Below, piece by piece: positions 16,318 through 25,400 of a stretch of DNA of 64,000 nt. Origin of the DNA: Thermococcus sp. 21S7 (GTDB lineage Archaea > Methanobacteriota_B > Thermococci > Thermococcales > Thermococcaceae). The position numbers and the translations under genes were made by a program. Under the pieces are notes generated by a model. It was given only the letters and a program-made list of their open reading frames with translations, made no database searches and was not told the origin of the DNA. Location: contig NZ_SNUT01000002.1 in NCBI RefSeq assembly GCF_012027615.1, positions 186,001 through 250,000 of the forward strand, read 5' to 3'. Position 1 is the stretch's first letter, and each line of letters begins with the position of its first letter.

Positions 16318-16730
16318 AACCTGAGGTCATATACCTCGACACAAGCGCCCTCATAGCACTCTTTAACTCCAGAGACAGAAACCACGGGGCAGCTGTGGAG
16401 TTTCTGAGCCGTTCTCTTGAGGAGGGAAGGGTGTTTCTGCTTTCCAGGCCGGTTCTCCTTGAGTACCTTAACGGACTTGCCAAGAGAGTGGGGAAGGGTA
16501 TCGCGAGGGAACAGTACGAGGCCTTAAAGTCCAGCAGCTTTGTGTACCTGGAGCGGGAAACGGAGGAGGACTGGTCAAGGGCGTGGGAGCTGTTTTTCAA
16601 GTACCACGACCAGCGGGGGATAGACCTCTTCGATTCCCTAAGCTTTGCGATAATGGAAAGGCTCGGCCTCAGAAAGGCCTTTACTTTCGATCACGATTTT
16701 GAAATCCATGGCTTTGAAAAACTACCATAA
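16302..16730 (+). CDS. vapC: VapC-type PIN-domain ribonuclease toxin
   Basis: A 142-residue PIN protein with all expected acidic sites: VIYLDTSALIALFNSRD (Asp plus Ser/Thr), LLEYLNGLAK (Glu), GIDLFDSLSFAIMERLGLRKAFTFDHDFEIHGF (two Asp and the T-F-D-xDF end). Such toxins cleave specific tRNAs or rRNA when freed from VapB. Start ATG 16302 lies in the end of vapB. Confidence 0.9.
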   Translation: MGRRIKPEVIYLDTSALIALFNSRDRNHGAAVEFLSRSLEEGRVFLLSRPVLLEYLNGLAKRVGKGIAREQYEALKSSSFVYLERETEEDWSRAWELFFKYHDQRGIDLFDSLSFAIMERLGLRKAFTFDHDFEIHGFEKLP

Positions 16731-16749
16731 GAACGCAGGAGGTGCATTT

Positions 16750-17805
16750 ATGAAGTTCATAGTCAAGACCCAGCGGGGGATGGAGAGCGTCGCCGCCAAC
16801 TACATCAAGGAATCCCTCCCGGATGCCCGCGTTTGGGCGTCCCCAATGGGCTACTACGGCCTGATCATCGTTGAGACGGACGAGGAAAAGGCCGCTGAGA
16901 CGATACTCCAAATCCCGGAGGTTGAGAGGCTGATTCCGGTCGTTGTTGAGGTTCCGGCCGAGCTTGAGAAAATAGTCGAAAGCGCCGAGGAACTCGCTTC
17001 CATGATCAATGAGAGCGAAACTTTCGCCGTGAAGACCAAGAGGCGCGGAAAGCACAGGTTCACCAGCATGGACGTTAACCGCGAGCTGGGGGCTAGAATA
17101 AGGGAGCTCACAAACGCCGATGTAAACCTCAGCTGGCCGGACAGGGTTGTTCAGGTTGAGATAATCGGCGACAGGGCCTACATCTCAGTGGTTCCGGGTG
17201 AGGAGTTCAGAAAGTTCACGCCCGATAAGATAGACGCGAGAAAACTTTTCCGCAAGGTTACGCTCATTCAGATGCCCTACTGGGGCGATTACAAGGCCTG
17301 TCGCTCCTTCGGTGAGAAGATTGGAAGGGCCGCGCAGGCCTTCGAGGTGAAGGAGTTAATCATCGCCCCCAAGGAGAAGATGGACGCCTTCGAGCTGGCG
17401 GAGTTCATAAACGGGGTTAGGGTTGGCCAGGAGAGCAGGCACAGGATACAGCGCGAGGCATATCCCTGGAAGGTTGAGAAGGTTCCGGTAAGCGTTTGGG
17501 ACATCTACCAGGTCGTCAGGGACAAGAGGCGGAACAAGAGGCTGCTCATCATCACCGACCCCAAGGGACCGACCCTCGCGGAGGTAAAGGAGAACCTCGC
17601 AAGGGACATGTTTCATGCAAAGGAGGTCGTAATCTTCGTCGGCTCCCGTGAGGGCATCCCGCGCGGCCTTTTCAGGTTCGCCGACTACATCGTTGACCTC
17701 GCACCGTACATGACGTTCGCGACTGAGCACGGCATTCCGGCTGCGCTCGTCTCGCTCTGGGAGGTTTACGAAGAATACGCAAGGAAGCGCGAGGAAGGGG
17801 CCTAA
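16750..17805 (+). CDS. THUMP-domain protein with SPOUT-like RNA methylase domain
   Basis: A 351-residue protein. The N-terminal half (KFIVKTQRGMESVAANYIKE, then ETFAVKTKRRGKHRFTSMDV) is a THUMP RNA-binding domain of the kind seen on tRNA-modifying enzymes. The C-terminal half (RLLIITDPKGPTLAEVKENL, VVIFVGSREGIPRGLFRFAD, GIPAALVSLWEVYEEY) matches the knotted SPOUT methyltransferase fold, with the VGSREG loop in the place of the AdoMet site. It probably methylates tRNA; the target base is not predictable. AGGAGGTG lies before the ATG at 16750. Confidence 0.78.
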   Translation: MKFIVKTQRGMESVAANYIKESLPDARVWASPMGYYGLIIVETDEEKAAETILQIPEVERLIPVVVEVPAELEKIVESAEELASMINESETFAVKTKRRGKHRFTSMDVNRELGARIRELTNADVNLSWPDRVVQVEIIGDRAYISVVPGEEFRKFTPDKIDARKLFRKVTLIQMPYWGDYKACRSFGEKIGRAAQAFEVKELIIAPKEKMDAFELAEFINGVRVGQESRHRIQREAYPWKVEKVPVSVWDIYQVVRDKRRNKRLLIITDPKGPTLAEVKENLARDMFHAKEVVIFVGSREGIPRGLFRFADYIVDLAPYMTFATEHGIPAALVSLWEVYEEYARKREEGA

Positions 17806-17849
17806 TTTTTCTTTAATTCTTTAATTCAGGAATTATGTTCTATATTCCT

Positions 17850-17918
17850 CGGAACGGCGTCAGACCCTAAGGTCCTCCTCACCGCTCGGGAATCCGCCGT
17901 ACTCATCATCCGCCGAGA
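17850..17918 (-). ncRNA. Box C/D guide sRNA candidate
   Basis: Read on the minus strand from ~17918: a terminal GGCG (pairing with CGCC at the other end), box C GATGATGA (17909-17903), a ~13-base guide, a CCGA D'-like box (17889-17886), a TGAGGAG C'-like box (17881-17875), the guide GACCTTAGGGT, and a canonical CTGA box D (17863-17860) followed by CGCC. A minus-strand TATA (TTTTAAAAC near 17935-17944) is correctly placed. Archaeal C/D sRNAs direct 2'-O-methylation of rRNA or tRNA. The internal boxes are degenerate. The targets were not determined. Confidence 0.6.
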
Positions 17919-17944
17919 AAAGTTCTCGTGACGGTTTTAAAAGT

Positions 17945-18658
17945 TCACGCGAGGAGGTAGAAGAGCCCAGCGCCGATGAAGCCGCCGAGGAGACTCGCGA
18001 GAAAGTTCGTCGAGTTGTTGTCCGTTATCCCCTCGTTCTCAAGGGTCGCCCCTATGAGGCTGTCCAGGTTGACCCCGATGAATCCACCGATGGTAACCGC
18101 GAGGAGCATGATGCCCTTTTCCTCAGTCAGAGGGAGGGCGAAGAGTGCTATGACCAGCGCGCCGGCGAGGGCGAAGAGCTCCCCTGCCCAGGAGACGGCA
18201 CCGTTGGTTCCGGGTTTGGCCGGTCGTAGGGTGGTGATAAGCTTCGGGCTCTTTCCAAATATCTTGCCGAGTTCACTGGCCAGTGTATCACCGTTTGCGG
18301 TTGCAATTGCAGCAAAGCTGGCGGCCCAGAAAACGTCCATGCGGGAGAAGTACTCAAAGGCCAGAAAGATAACCGCCGCAAGCCCGTTGCCGATGACGTT
18401 GCCCCAGCTTCTTACTCCGTTCCTGCTCTGGGCGGCACCGAGTCGGGCTTTCTCCTTGAATTTGTACTTGGTGGCCAGAACGCCGAGAACCACGAAGGTC
18501 AGAAGCGCGGCGAATGGGTACACTCCGCCCAGCTCGATAACCGAGAGTCCGAGGAGTGCCGCTGCAACGGCCCCTTTCGCGTCCAGTGCCTTGAACTTGT
18601 AGGAGCCGAAGCCGAGTCCTGCAACCACTGCGATGTCTACTGCCGCCCTCTCAAGCAT
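17945..18658 (-). CDS. DUF92 family membrane protein
   Basis: A 237-residue protein with ~6-7 membrane segments. Conserved family stretches are visible: LDAKGAVAAALLGLSVIELGG, KARLGAAQSRNGVRSWGNVIGN, ANGDTLASELGKIFGKSPKLI and RPAKPGTNGAVSWAGE. The family is related to prenyl/phytyl-phosphate kinases of plants and bacteria (VTE6-like), so a role in isoprenoid alcohol salvage is possible but unproven here. Start ATG 18658 follows AGGTGG; the GTG at 18667 is too close to it. Confidence 0.82.
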   Translation of the reverse strand: MLERAAVDIAVVAGLGFGSYKFKALDAKGAVAAALLGLSVIELGGVYPFAALLTFVVLGVLATKYKFKEKARLGAAQSRNGVRSWGNVIGNGLAAVIFLAFEYFSRMDVFWAASFAAIATANGDTLASELGKIFGKSPKLITTLRPAKPGTNGAVSWAGELFALAGALVIALFALPLTEEKGIMLLAVTIGGFIGVNLDSLIGATLENEGITDNNSTNFLASLLGGFIGAGLFYLLA

Positions 18659-18736
18659 CTCTGCCACCTGGGAGAAGTGCAGGTGGAGGCTTTATTATTC
18701 TTTCCCTCGGCGGTTGACGTAATGAAATAAAGGGGA

Positions 18737-19186
18737 TTAAAGAACCTCGAACTTAACGGTCTCGGTTACGAAGGTTATGTCGAGCTTATCAATGCCCGGT
18801 ATCTTCTTGGAAACCTCGTTTATGATCTTCTCAAGCTCCTTCATGTCCTTGGGACCAACGATATGGATGATAAGGCTGTGGGAACCGAGGGCGCGCTCTA
18901 TTATCTTGATGTTATCGTCCTCGACGAGTGCCGGGATGATGTCGTCTATGTCGATTGAGGGCTTAACGGTTATTCCAAGGACGACATGAACGTAACCGAG
19001 GGCGTCGTAGTTGGGTATTACCGTGTACTTCTTTATAATGCCGTTCCTCTCAAGACGGTCCATCCTGCGGGATATCCTCTGCCTAGTGGTGCCGAGAATT
19101 TCGGCAAGCTCCTTGTAGGTAAGGCGGGCGTTCTTGGCGAGGAGCTTCAAAATCCTTACATCTATTCCGTTTATTTTATCAGCCAT
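18737..19186 (-). CDS. Lrp/AsnC family transcriptional regulator
   Basis: A 149-residue regulator. Residues 1-60 form the HTH (NARLTYKELAEILGTTRQRI, SRRMDRLERNGIIKKYTVIP) and residues 65-149 the RAM/AsnC ligand-binding domain (VHVVLGITVKP, IKIIERALGSHSLIIHIVGP). Such proteins form octamers that bind promoters and respond to amino acids. GGAGGTGG lies before the ATG at 19186. No adjacent target operon is evident; the upstream gap contains IS debris. Confidence 0.92.
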   Translation of the reverse strand: MADKINGIDVRILKLLAKNARLTYKELAEILGTTRQRISRRMDRLERNGIIKKYTVIPNYDALGYVHVVLGITVKPSIDIDDIIPALVEDDNIKIIERALGSHSLIIHIVGPKDMKELEKIINEVSKKIPGIDKLDITFVTETVKFEVL

Positions 19187-19309
19187 GTCTCCACCTCCCC
19201 CGAATTATGGTGAAACTTGAGCACCCAATTATAAAAATGTTTCGATAATTTGGAGGATTTCTAATCACTTAGTAACTTGAGCTTCCGTGTCCCCGTATAA
19301 CCCAATTAT

Positions 19310-19522
19310 ATGGTAATCCATTATGTTACAAATCCCTACCCTACTTGGCTTGACTTACCATCAGTTTTGGAGTATGAGGTTCCATCGGGAACCCCTAATC
19401 TAAGTGGTGGTTTGAGGGTCTCACCCGAACTCACTAAAAGGCGGCCTTTGACCCCTGCTCGTCTTCGGACAATACCACTGACCTCCTCCCCGCCGTGAAG
19501 GGCGAAGCTTTCAAAAGAAAAA
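19310..19522 (+). mobile_element. IS605-type remnant: TnpB 3' end plus right end
   Basis: The plus-strand frame from 19310 ends in GGLRVSPELTKRR and LTSSPP, a tail like those of Thermococcales TnpB proteins. It runs into CTGACCTCCTCCCCGCC (19478-19494), a GTGAAGGGC hairpin arm and CTTTCAAAAGAAAAA (19508-19522). No other part of the element is present. In active elements this 3' region also encodes the guide RNA scaffold. The remnant stops 4 bases from the end of the MazG-like gene. The 123 bases before 19310 hold the Lrp promoter and no gene. Confidence 0.55.
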
Positions 19523-19525
19523 GTT

Positions 19526-19822
19526 TCATACGCTGATCCAGCGTTCCCTGTCTCGTTCCCTGTACTTCTCTATGGTCTCCCTGAGGGCGTCCATGAGGTC
19601 TACGCCGTAGTAGTTGGCGATGCATGCGAGGGCAAATGCAACGTCGCCGAGCTCTTCCTTCAAGCGATTTCTGTCCCCCGGGCCTTTAACGCCCTCCACC
19701 TTCAACAGTTCATCTGCAAGCTCTCCCGTCTCCTCCACAAGGGCTGCAAGCATCTCGAACGGCTTCCAGTATCCCCCAAACTCCATGACGATTCTGTCAA
19801 CTTCCCGCTGGAGGTCGTTCAT
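19526..19822 (-). CDS. MazG-like nucleotide pyrophosphohydrolase
   Basis: A 98-residue all-alpha NTP-PPase: EMLAALVEETGELADELLKV (the ExxE metal site) and LKEELGDVAFALACIANYYG (the ExxD site). MazG-fold enzymes hydrolyse non-canonical or excess NTPs. Start ATG 19822 follows GGTGTGA; the ArsR stop is 4 bases upstream, so the two are one transcript. The protein ends abruptly (RERWISV) where the IS end begins, and the stop codon lies at that junction. A few native C-terminal residues may have been lost, though the catalytic helices are complete. Confidence 0.85.
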   Translation of the reverse strand: MNDLQREVDRIVMEFGGYWKPFEMLAALVEETGELADELLKVEGVKGPGDRNRLKEELGDVAFALACIANYYGVDLMDALRETIEKYRERDRERWISV

Positions 19823-19826
19823 GGTG

Positions 19827-20204
19827 TCACACCAGCTCAACGCTGATCATATCGAGGTACCTCTTAAGCGCCTCGGTATTGGTTCTGTAGAAATGCATCT
19901 TGCCCTCCTTGCGCTCCTCTATCAGCCCGAGACCCTTGAGCGTGCGTAGGTGGTGGCTTATGAGGGTCTGATCCTGGTCGAGTATCCTCGAAATGAGGCA
20001 CACGCACAGCCAGTTGTCCTTCAGGAGCTTGAGTATTTTGAGACGGAGTGGATTTGAAATCGCCTTCAGGAACTTTATCGCATCGGTTTCCACCTGGAGG
20101 TCAACTTCCCTGTCCAGGTCAGGGATTCCGCACGTTTCTACGCACTGCAGGACTGTTTTCCTCTGCTTCTCGTTCAGTCCATCCAGAAGGTCCTTAATCC
20201 TCAT
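19827..20204 (-). CDS. ArsR-family winged-helix regulator
   Basis: A 125-residue protein. The core KFLKAISNPLRLKILKLLKD, a VCLISRILDQDQTLISHHLR recognition helix and GLIEERKEGKMHFYRTNTEA wing are an ArsR/SmtB fold. Cysteines in the N-terminal arm (QCVETCGIP) and at WLCVCLIS could bind metal or sense redox, but this is not certain. It is followed directly by the MazG-like gene. Its upstream region is occupied by an IS remnant whose end lies within 12 bases of the ATG. Confidence 0.88.
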   Translation of the reverse strand: MRIKDLLDGLNEKQRKTVLQCVETCGIPDLDREVDLQVETDAIKFLKAISNPLRLKILKLLKDNWLCVCLISRILDQDQTLISHHLRTLKGLGLIEERKEGKMHFYRTNTEALKRYLDMISVELV

Positions 20205-20215
20205 GGGCAACACCT

Positions 20216-20612
20216 CTGACCTCCTCCCCGCCCGGGGAGGGTTTGGCTTAATTCCCTCGCTGACGGGCGGTTCGGTTTACGGGCCCATCACCTACTCCGG
20301 TTGCCCCTTTCGGTTCAGCCCGCAGGCCCGGTCTCGGGCACATTACCCCACCGGCAAGGCCAGATCGCGGTTGTGGCTTAAGGCCACCGTTCAAAGTTTC
20401 GAAGCCGCCCAAGGAGGCTCTTGGAAGACGCCTACCGACATCCCCCTCCAACGCTGGAGGGCACGTGAAACACCTTTATCTCATCGGGTTTGTTTGTGGC
20501 GGCCTCTTTGAGGCCATATTAAACGGAACACTCTTTAAGGGTTTCGGTGATTTAATGGTCGTGAGAGTTCATAGCATCCTGTCCTAAAAGACGGGGCTTT
20601 CAAGAGAAAATG
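20216..20612 (-). mobile_element. Decayed IS/MITE-like element with TnpB tail
   Basis: About 400 bases without a functional gene. The left edge is CTGACCTCCTCCCCGCC (20216-20232), the right edge an ACGGGG-CTTTCAAGAGAAAA end (20591-20610). A minus-strand frame (20451-20248) reads KPQPRSGLAGG and ATGVGDGPVNRT, resembling the tail of other Thermococcales TnpB genes. The interior is GC-rich with several hairpins (for example CCCTCCA-ACGC-TGGAGGG near 20445-20462), as expected for a guide-RNA scaffold region. Orientation and family are tentative. Confidence 0.45.
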
Positions 20613-20650
20613 CTGATCATGCTTGTCTCCTTGAATTTTCAGATGTTACA

Positions 20651-20692
20651 TTTTTCTTTTGAAAGCCTCACCCTCAGCTATGAGGAGGTCAG
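20651..20692 (-). repeat. Truncated insertion-sequence end, inverted
   Basis: Read on the minus strand: CTGACCTCCTCATAGC, GAGGGTGAGG and then CTTTCAAAAGAAAAA (20665-20651). It faces the end at 20578-20610. The TGA of CTGACC supplies the stop codon of the JAMM gene (20691-20689), so the element inserted at or just inside the end of that gene. Confidence 0.55.
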
Positions 20693-21060
20693 TCCACGAC
20701 CTCTATTCTGAGCCTGCTTCCGTCACTGCGGTACGCTCTTACGCTGTCCTCGACGAAGGGGTACGCGATTATCAGGTGAACTCCCCCGAACTTAGAGAAG
20801 AAGTTCAAATCCGCTTGGGATGGCCAGGGGCTCGGTCCCGGATGGGAATGGACGGTGCCCTTAATGCTCTCGTCGTAGGGCAGCATCCATGTGTCGAAGA
20901 ACGCGGAGCTACTCCCAAAATGGGGGTTGGGGGCTATCAAAACCTCCTCGAATACCCCGCCCCTCTCCCGCAGAAAGCCCGCGAATTCGTTGGGATAGAA
21001 GTCGCTGGCGAGCTCCAGCAGGTACTCCAGAAGCTCGCGCCTAATCCTTACCGCTTCCAT
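20689..21060 (-). CDS. JAMM/MPN-domain metallopeptidase-like protein
   Basis: A 123-residue JAB/MPN domain: ELASDFYPNEFAGFLRERG with the catalytic Glu, and GTVHSHPGPSPWPSQADLNFF with the HxHPxxxxxPSxxD zinc motif complete. Archaeal JAMM proteins remove ubiquitin-like SAMP modifiers from proteins or process sulfur carriers. It stands alone; its stop codon is provided by an IS end, so the natural C-terminus may have been a little longer. Confidence 0.88.
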   Translation of the reverse strand: MEAVRIRRELLEYLLELASDFYPNEFAGFLRERGGVFEEVLIAPNPHFGSSSAFFDTWMLPYDESIKGTVHSHPGPSPWPSQADLNFFSKFGGVHLIIAYPFVEDSVRAYRSDGSRLRIEVVD

Positions 21061-21084
21061 TTTCGTCCACCGGAAATATTAAAA

Positions 21085-21468
21085 TTAGAGGACCGCTATG
21101 GCCTCTATCTCCACGTCAACGCCCTTGGGAAGGTTTGAGACCTCAACGACAGCTCTAGCGGGCTTGGACTCGGAGAAATAGCGGTTGTAAACCTCGTTGA
21201 ATTTGGCGTAGCTGCCCATGTCCCTGATGTACACCGTTACCTTCACCACGTTCTCGGCGCTTCCGCCCGCAGCCTCGACGACCGCCAGGAGGTTTTTGAG
21301 CGCCTGCTCGGTCTGCTCCTCAATGCTGCCCCCAACGAGTTCACCCGTTTCGGGGTTTATTGGTATCTGTCCCGAGACGAAGAGGAACTTCCCTTCCGCG
21401 ATTATTCCCTGGCTGTAGGGCCCTATCGGGGCGGGCGCCTTCTCCGTGAGAACAGTCTCCTTTTTCAT
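21085..21468 (-). CDS. ridA: RidA-family enamine/imine deaminase
   Basis: A 127-residue YjgF/RidA protein with [20 protein letters not shown] at the start, [20 protein letters not shown] in the middle and the substrate arginine segment [20 protein letters not shown]. It hydrolyses reactive 2-aminoacrylate and related imines. Trimeric in the family. GGAGGTGAAAGAT precedes the ATG at 21468. Confidence 0.94.
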   Translation of the reverse strand: MKKETVLTEKAPAPIGPYSQGIIAEGKFLFVSGQIPINPETGELVGGSIEEQTEQALKNLLAVVEAAGGSAENVVKVTVYIRDMGSYAKFNEVYNRYFSESKPARAVVEVSNLPKGVDVEIEAIAVL

Positions 21469-21567
21469 ATCTTTCACCTCCAAATGGAATGGGAATCAGC
21501 GAAGCGAAGACTCCTCATCGGTTTCCCTCGGGTGTCCTCGGCTTCATCACGACGGTTCACTTTTCTC

Positions 21568-22371
21568 TCACTTTTTCTCCAGATACTTCTCAAGGCTCTT
21601 GGCCGGGACGTCCAGCGGGAGGCCTATCTTCTCCAGAGCCTTCCTCAGAGCGTAGACCTTCGCATGTTCCTGGAACGGGCCCGGGGCGTAGTTCTCGGCC
21701 GGGAAGTGTCTGTATTTCTCCACAACGGCGGGGATTTCGGCCTTTTTAACCTTCTTGAACTCGCCGAACCAGGCGTCTATACCCTTAATGTCAATGCTTG
21801 CGTAGACGGGGAGCTTCAGGGTTATGCTCTCGTTTATGCTCGCCAAAAGCCGCGCGACGTCTGCCATCGGTGTTTTGTCGTCGATTATGAGCCTTCTAAC
21901 GGCCCTCCACTTACCGTGCTCTGCGCTGAGGTGGAACGCCGTGAAGTTCACGTGATCCTCGCTGTACGGGAAGACTATCCTGACCTCGCTCAGGGGCTCT
22001 TCTGGGTACTCCACGGGAACTTTCTTCGAGAGCACTTCCCTCACAAGGACCGCCTTGGCCACGTCAACGAGGTGCTTCCTGAGCTTCTTATCCTCTTCAA
22101 AGACGAGGGTACCGAGTTTCCTCGCCGTTCCCGGCGATTTGAGGGCAACGACGGCATCGCTTAGGTCCTTCTTCCCGATTTCTTCCGCGAGGCTCATTAT
22201 CCCTGCCACGTTCATGACCTCGGTTAGGTACTCTGGTATCTTGGCGTTGACCGCGTTGGAGATGCTGGCCAGAAAGTGGGCCACCTTCTCGTCCTCTAGG
22301 TCAATCAGCCTGTCGGCCACCTTCCAGCTCCCGTGATGTGCCGTGAACACAATCTGATCCTCAACCTTCAT
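21568..22371 (-). CDS. DUF2666-like protein with internal duplication
   Basis: A 267-residue protein made of two similar ~120-residue halves. HGSWKVADRLIDLEDEKVAH and FLASISNAVNAKIPEYLTEV in the first half are echoed as HGKWRAVRRLIIDDKTPMAD and LLASINESITLKLPVYASID in the second. I recognise it as the archaeal family DUF2666, of unknown function. There are no membrane segments or catalytic motifs. GGTGG lies before the ATG at 22371. It is divergent from lonB. Confidence 0.7.
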   Translation of the reverse strand: MKVEDQIVFTAHHGSWKVADRLIDLEDEKVAHFLASISNAVNAKIPEYLTEVMNVAGIMSLAEEIGKKDLSDAVVALKSPGTARKLGTLVFEEDKKLRKHLVDVAKAVLVREVLSKKVPVEYPEEPLSEVRIVFPYSEDHVNFTAFHLSAEHGKWRAVRRLIIDDKTPMADVARLLASINESITLKLPVYASIDIKGIDAWFGEFKKVKKAEIPAVVEKYRHFPAENYAPGPFQEHAKVYALRKALEKIGLPLDVPAKSLEKYLEKK

Positions 22372-22488
22372 CGCTTCCACCAAGGGTTATGGATGGCAAG
22401 GCCTATTTAGCTTTTTCTTGACCTTCTCAAAAAAAGTTATAAATCGCCCCGAGCATTCCAGTTTGAGAGAGTGGAAGAGGGAATCAAA

Positions 22489-25400
22489 ATGGGGGAAGAC
22501 GAGAAGGTCAATAGGGAATCCCTGGCCCCCAGGGAATATGGAGAGAGCCTTGAGCTGGGCATGGAGTTCAGCACGACCGAGGAAGTCAAGGTTCCGGAAA
22601 AGCTCATTGACCAGGTCATAGGACAGGAGCACGCTGTGGAAGTCATCAGAACCGCTGCAAATCAGAAGAGACACGTTCTCCTCATAGGCGAGCCAGGAAC
22701 CGGTAAGTCCATGCTCGGTCAGGCAATGGCGGAGCTGTTGCCCACGGAGAACCTTGAGGACATACTCGTCTTTCCGAACCCCGAAGACGAGAACATGCCC
22801 AAGATAAAGATCGTTCCAGCCTGCCAGGGAAGGAGGATAGTTGAGAAGTACCGCGAGAAGGCCAAGGGCCAGGAGAGTATAAAATCATACATCCTTCTGT
22901 TCGTCATGTTCACGGTCATGCTCGCCCTGTTTATAGACTTCAGCGCGACCACGCTCCTCATGGGGCTCTTCGTTGTAATACTCACGATAATGGCACTCTC
23001 GAACATGCGCCTCAAAGGCTCAGTCCTCGTTCCAAAGCTCCTCGTTGACAACTGCGGCAGGAACAAGGCCCCCTTCATAGATGCGACGGGAGCGCACGCA
23101 GGCGCACTACTTGGGGATGTAAGACACGACCCGTTCCAGTGCTTTAGTGGGAACGAGAGCGTCGTTATCAGGGAGAACGGGAAGATAAAGGCTGTAAAAC
23201 TCAAGAACTTCGTCGAGAATGCCCTGGAGAACCCGTCGGGGGAGGGAATGGATGGAGACGTTAGGGTAATCTACCACGACTTCAGGGATGAGAGCGTTGA
23301 GGTCCTAACCAAAGACGGCTTCACAAAGCTCCTCTACGCCAACAAGAGGGTCGGAAAGCAGAGGTTGAGGAGGATAGTTCACCTCGAAAAGGATCACTGG
23401 CTCGCACTAACGCCTGACCACAAAGTTTACACCGCCGGTGGCCTCAAGGAAGTTGGCGAGCTCACCGAAAGGGACGAACTCATCAGCGTTCCGGTTACCG
23501 TGCTCGATGAGTTTGTGATAGCCAAAACTTACGGAGAGGAAGGCAAGCTGAGGGACTACCTCCGCTGGACGGAGCACCGCGAAAAGACCGGCCACGGCTA
23601 CAAGCGGGCCTCGAAGGAGCTCGGTATAAAGGCGAGCACCCTCCGCTGGTGGGAGGAAGGGGCTAAGCCGAAATCGCTTAGAATGGCAGAGGAGCTCAAA
23701 GGACTCGGCCTCCTGCCGCTTAGGAGCGACGACGAAAGGCTTGAGAAGGTCGCTCTCCTGATGGGAGCGCTCTTCAGCGACGGCAACATTGACAAAAACC
23801 TCAACACGCTCAGCTTCGTCTCAGGGGAGAGGGAAGCAGTTGAGAAGTTTGTTGGAGTTCTTAAGGAGCTCTTTGGGGAGTTCAACTATGAGATAAAGGA
23901 GAACCGCGAATCAAAGGGCAGGAGCGTCCTCTTCAGGACGTGGGACAGGAGGGTTATAAGGTTCTTCGTGGCCCTCGGTGCTCCTGTTGGCAACAAGACA
24001 AAGGTCAGGCTTGAGCTCCCGTGGTGGGTTAAACTCAGACCGTCACTGTTTCTGGCCTTCTTCGACGGTTTCTACAGCGGCGACGGTAGCGTTCCGAGGT
24101 TCGCCCACTACAAGGACGGCATAAAGTTCAACGGGACGCTTGAGGTTGCCCAGCTTGCGGAGGAGCTTGACAACAAGCTACCGTTCTTCGAAGAGCTCGC
24201 CTGGCACCTCGGCCTCTTCGGAATAGACGCCAAGGTCAGGGTTGATGAAGCGAAAGGCAAACACAAGGTCAGGCTCATCCTGTCGCAGTCCATAGACAAC
24301 GTTCTGACCTTCCTTGAGTTCGTCCCGATAAGCCTCTCTCCGGCGAAGAGGGAGAAGTTCATCGCCGAAGTTGAAAAGTACCTGGCTGGGGCAGGCGATT
24401 CAAGGCACGCCGACAGGCTCGACGAGCTCAGAAAGTGGCTTGGACGCGTGAAGAGAGGCGAGAGAAGAGCTTTTATCGAAACTTGGGAGGAAGTGGAAGT
24501 AACATACAACCTGACGACGGAGAAGGGCAACTTAATAGCCAACGGCCTCTTCGTCAAGAATTCCGGCGGTCTTGGAACCCCTGCCCACGAGCGCGTTGAG
24601 CCCGGGATGATACACCGCGCCCACAGGGGAGTGCTGTTCATAGACGAGGTGGCGACGCTGAGCCTCAAGATGCAGCAGAGTCTCCTCACCGCGATGCAGG
24701 AGAAGAGGTTCCCGATAACCGGCCAGAGCGAGATGTCGAGCGGTGCGATGGTCAGAACCGAGCCGGTCCCGTGCGACTTCGTCCTCGTCGCGGCCGGAAA
24801 CCTCGACACCGTCGACAAGATGCATCCAGCATTGCGCTCCCGTATCCGGGGCTACGGTTACGAGGTTTACATGCGCACCACGATGCCGGACACCGTGGAG
24901 AACAGGCGCAAGCTCATCCAGTTCGTGGCACAGGAAGTGAAGCGCGACGGCAAGATACCTCACTTCACGCGCGACGCCGTTGAGGAGATAGTCAGGGAGG
25001 CGCAGAAGCGCGCCGGCAGGAAGGGGCACCTGACCCTACGCCTGCGCGACCTCGGTGGTATCGTGAGGGCCGCTGGAGACATAGCGGTCAAGAAGGGCAA
25101 GAAGTACGTGGAGCGTGAGGACGTCCTTGAGGCGGTCAGGATGGCCAAGCCGCTTGAGAAGCAGCTCGCTGACTGGTACATCGAGCGCAAGAAGGAGTAC
25201 CAGGTCATCAAGACGGAGGGAAGCGAGATTGGTCGCGTTAACGGCCTTGCCGTGATAGGCGAGCAGAGCGGTATAGTCCTGCCGATAGAGGCGGTCGTTG
25301 CCCCGGCGGCGAGCAAGGAGGAGGGCAAGATTATAGTCACCGGAAAGCTCGGGGAGATAGCCAAAGAAGCCGTGCAGAACGTCTCGGCAATAATCAAGCG

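Noticed and set aside
20216-20612. GC-rich stretch as a new independent ncRNA
   Set aside because: Its edges match IS ends and a minus-strand frame resembles TnpB tails, so IS origin is the simpler explanation for its hairpins.
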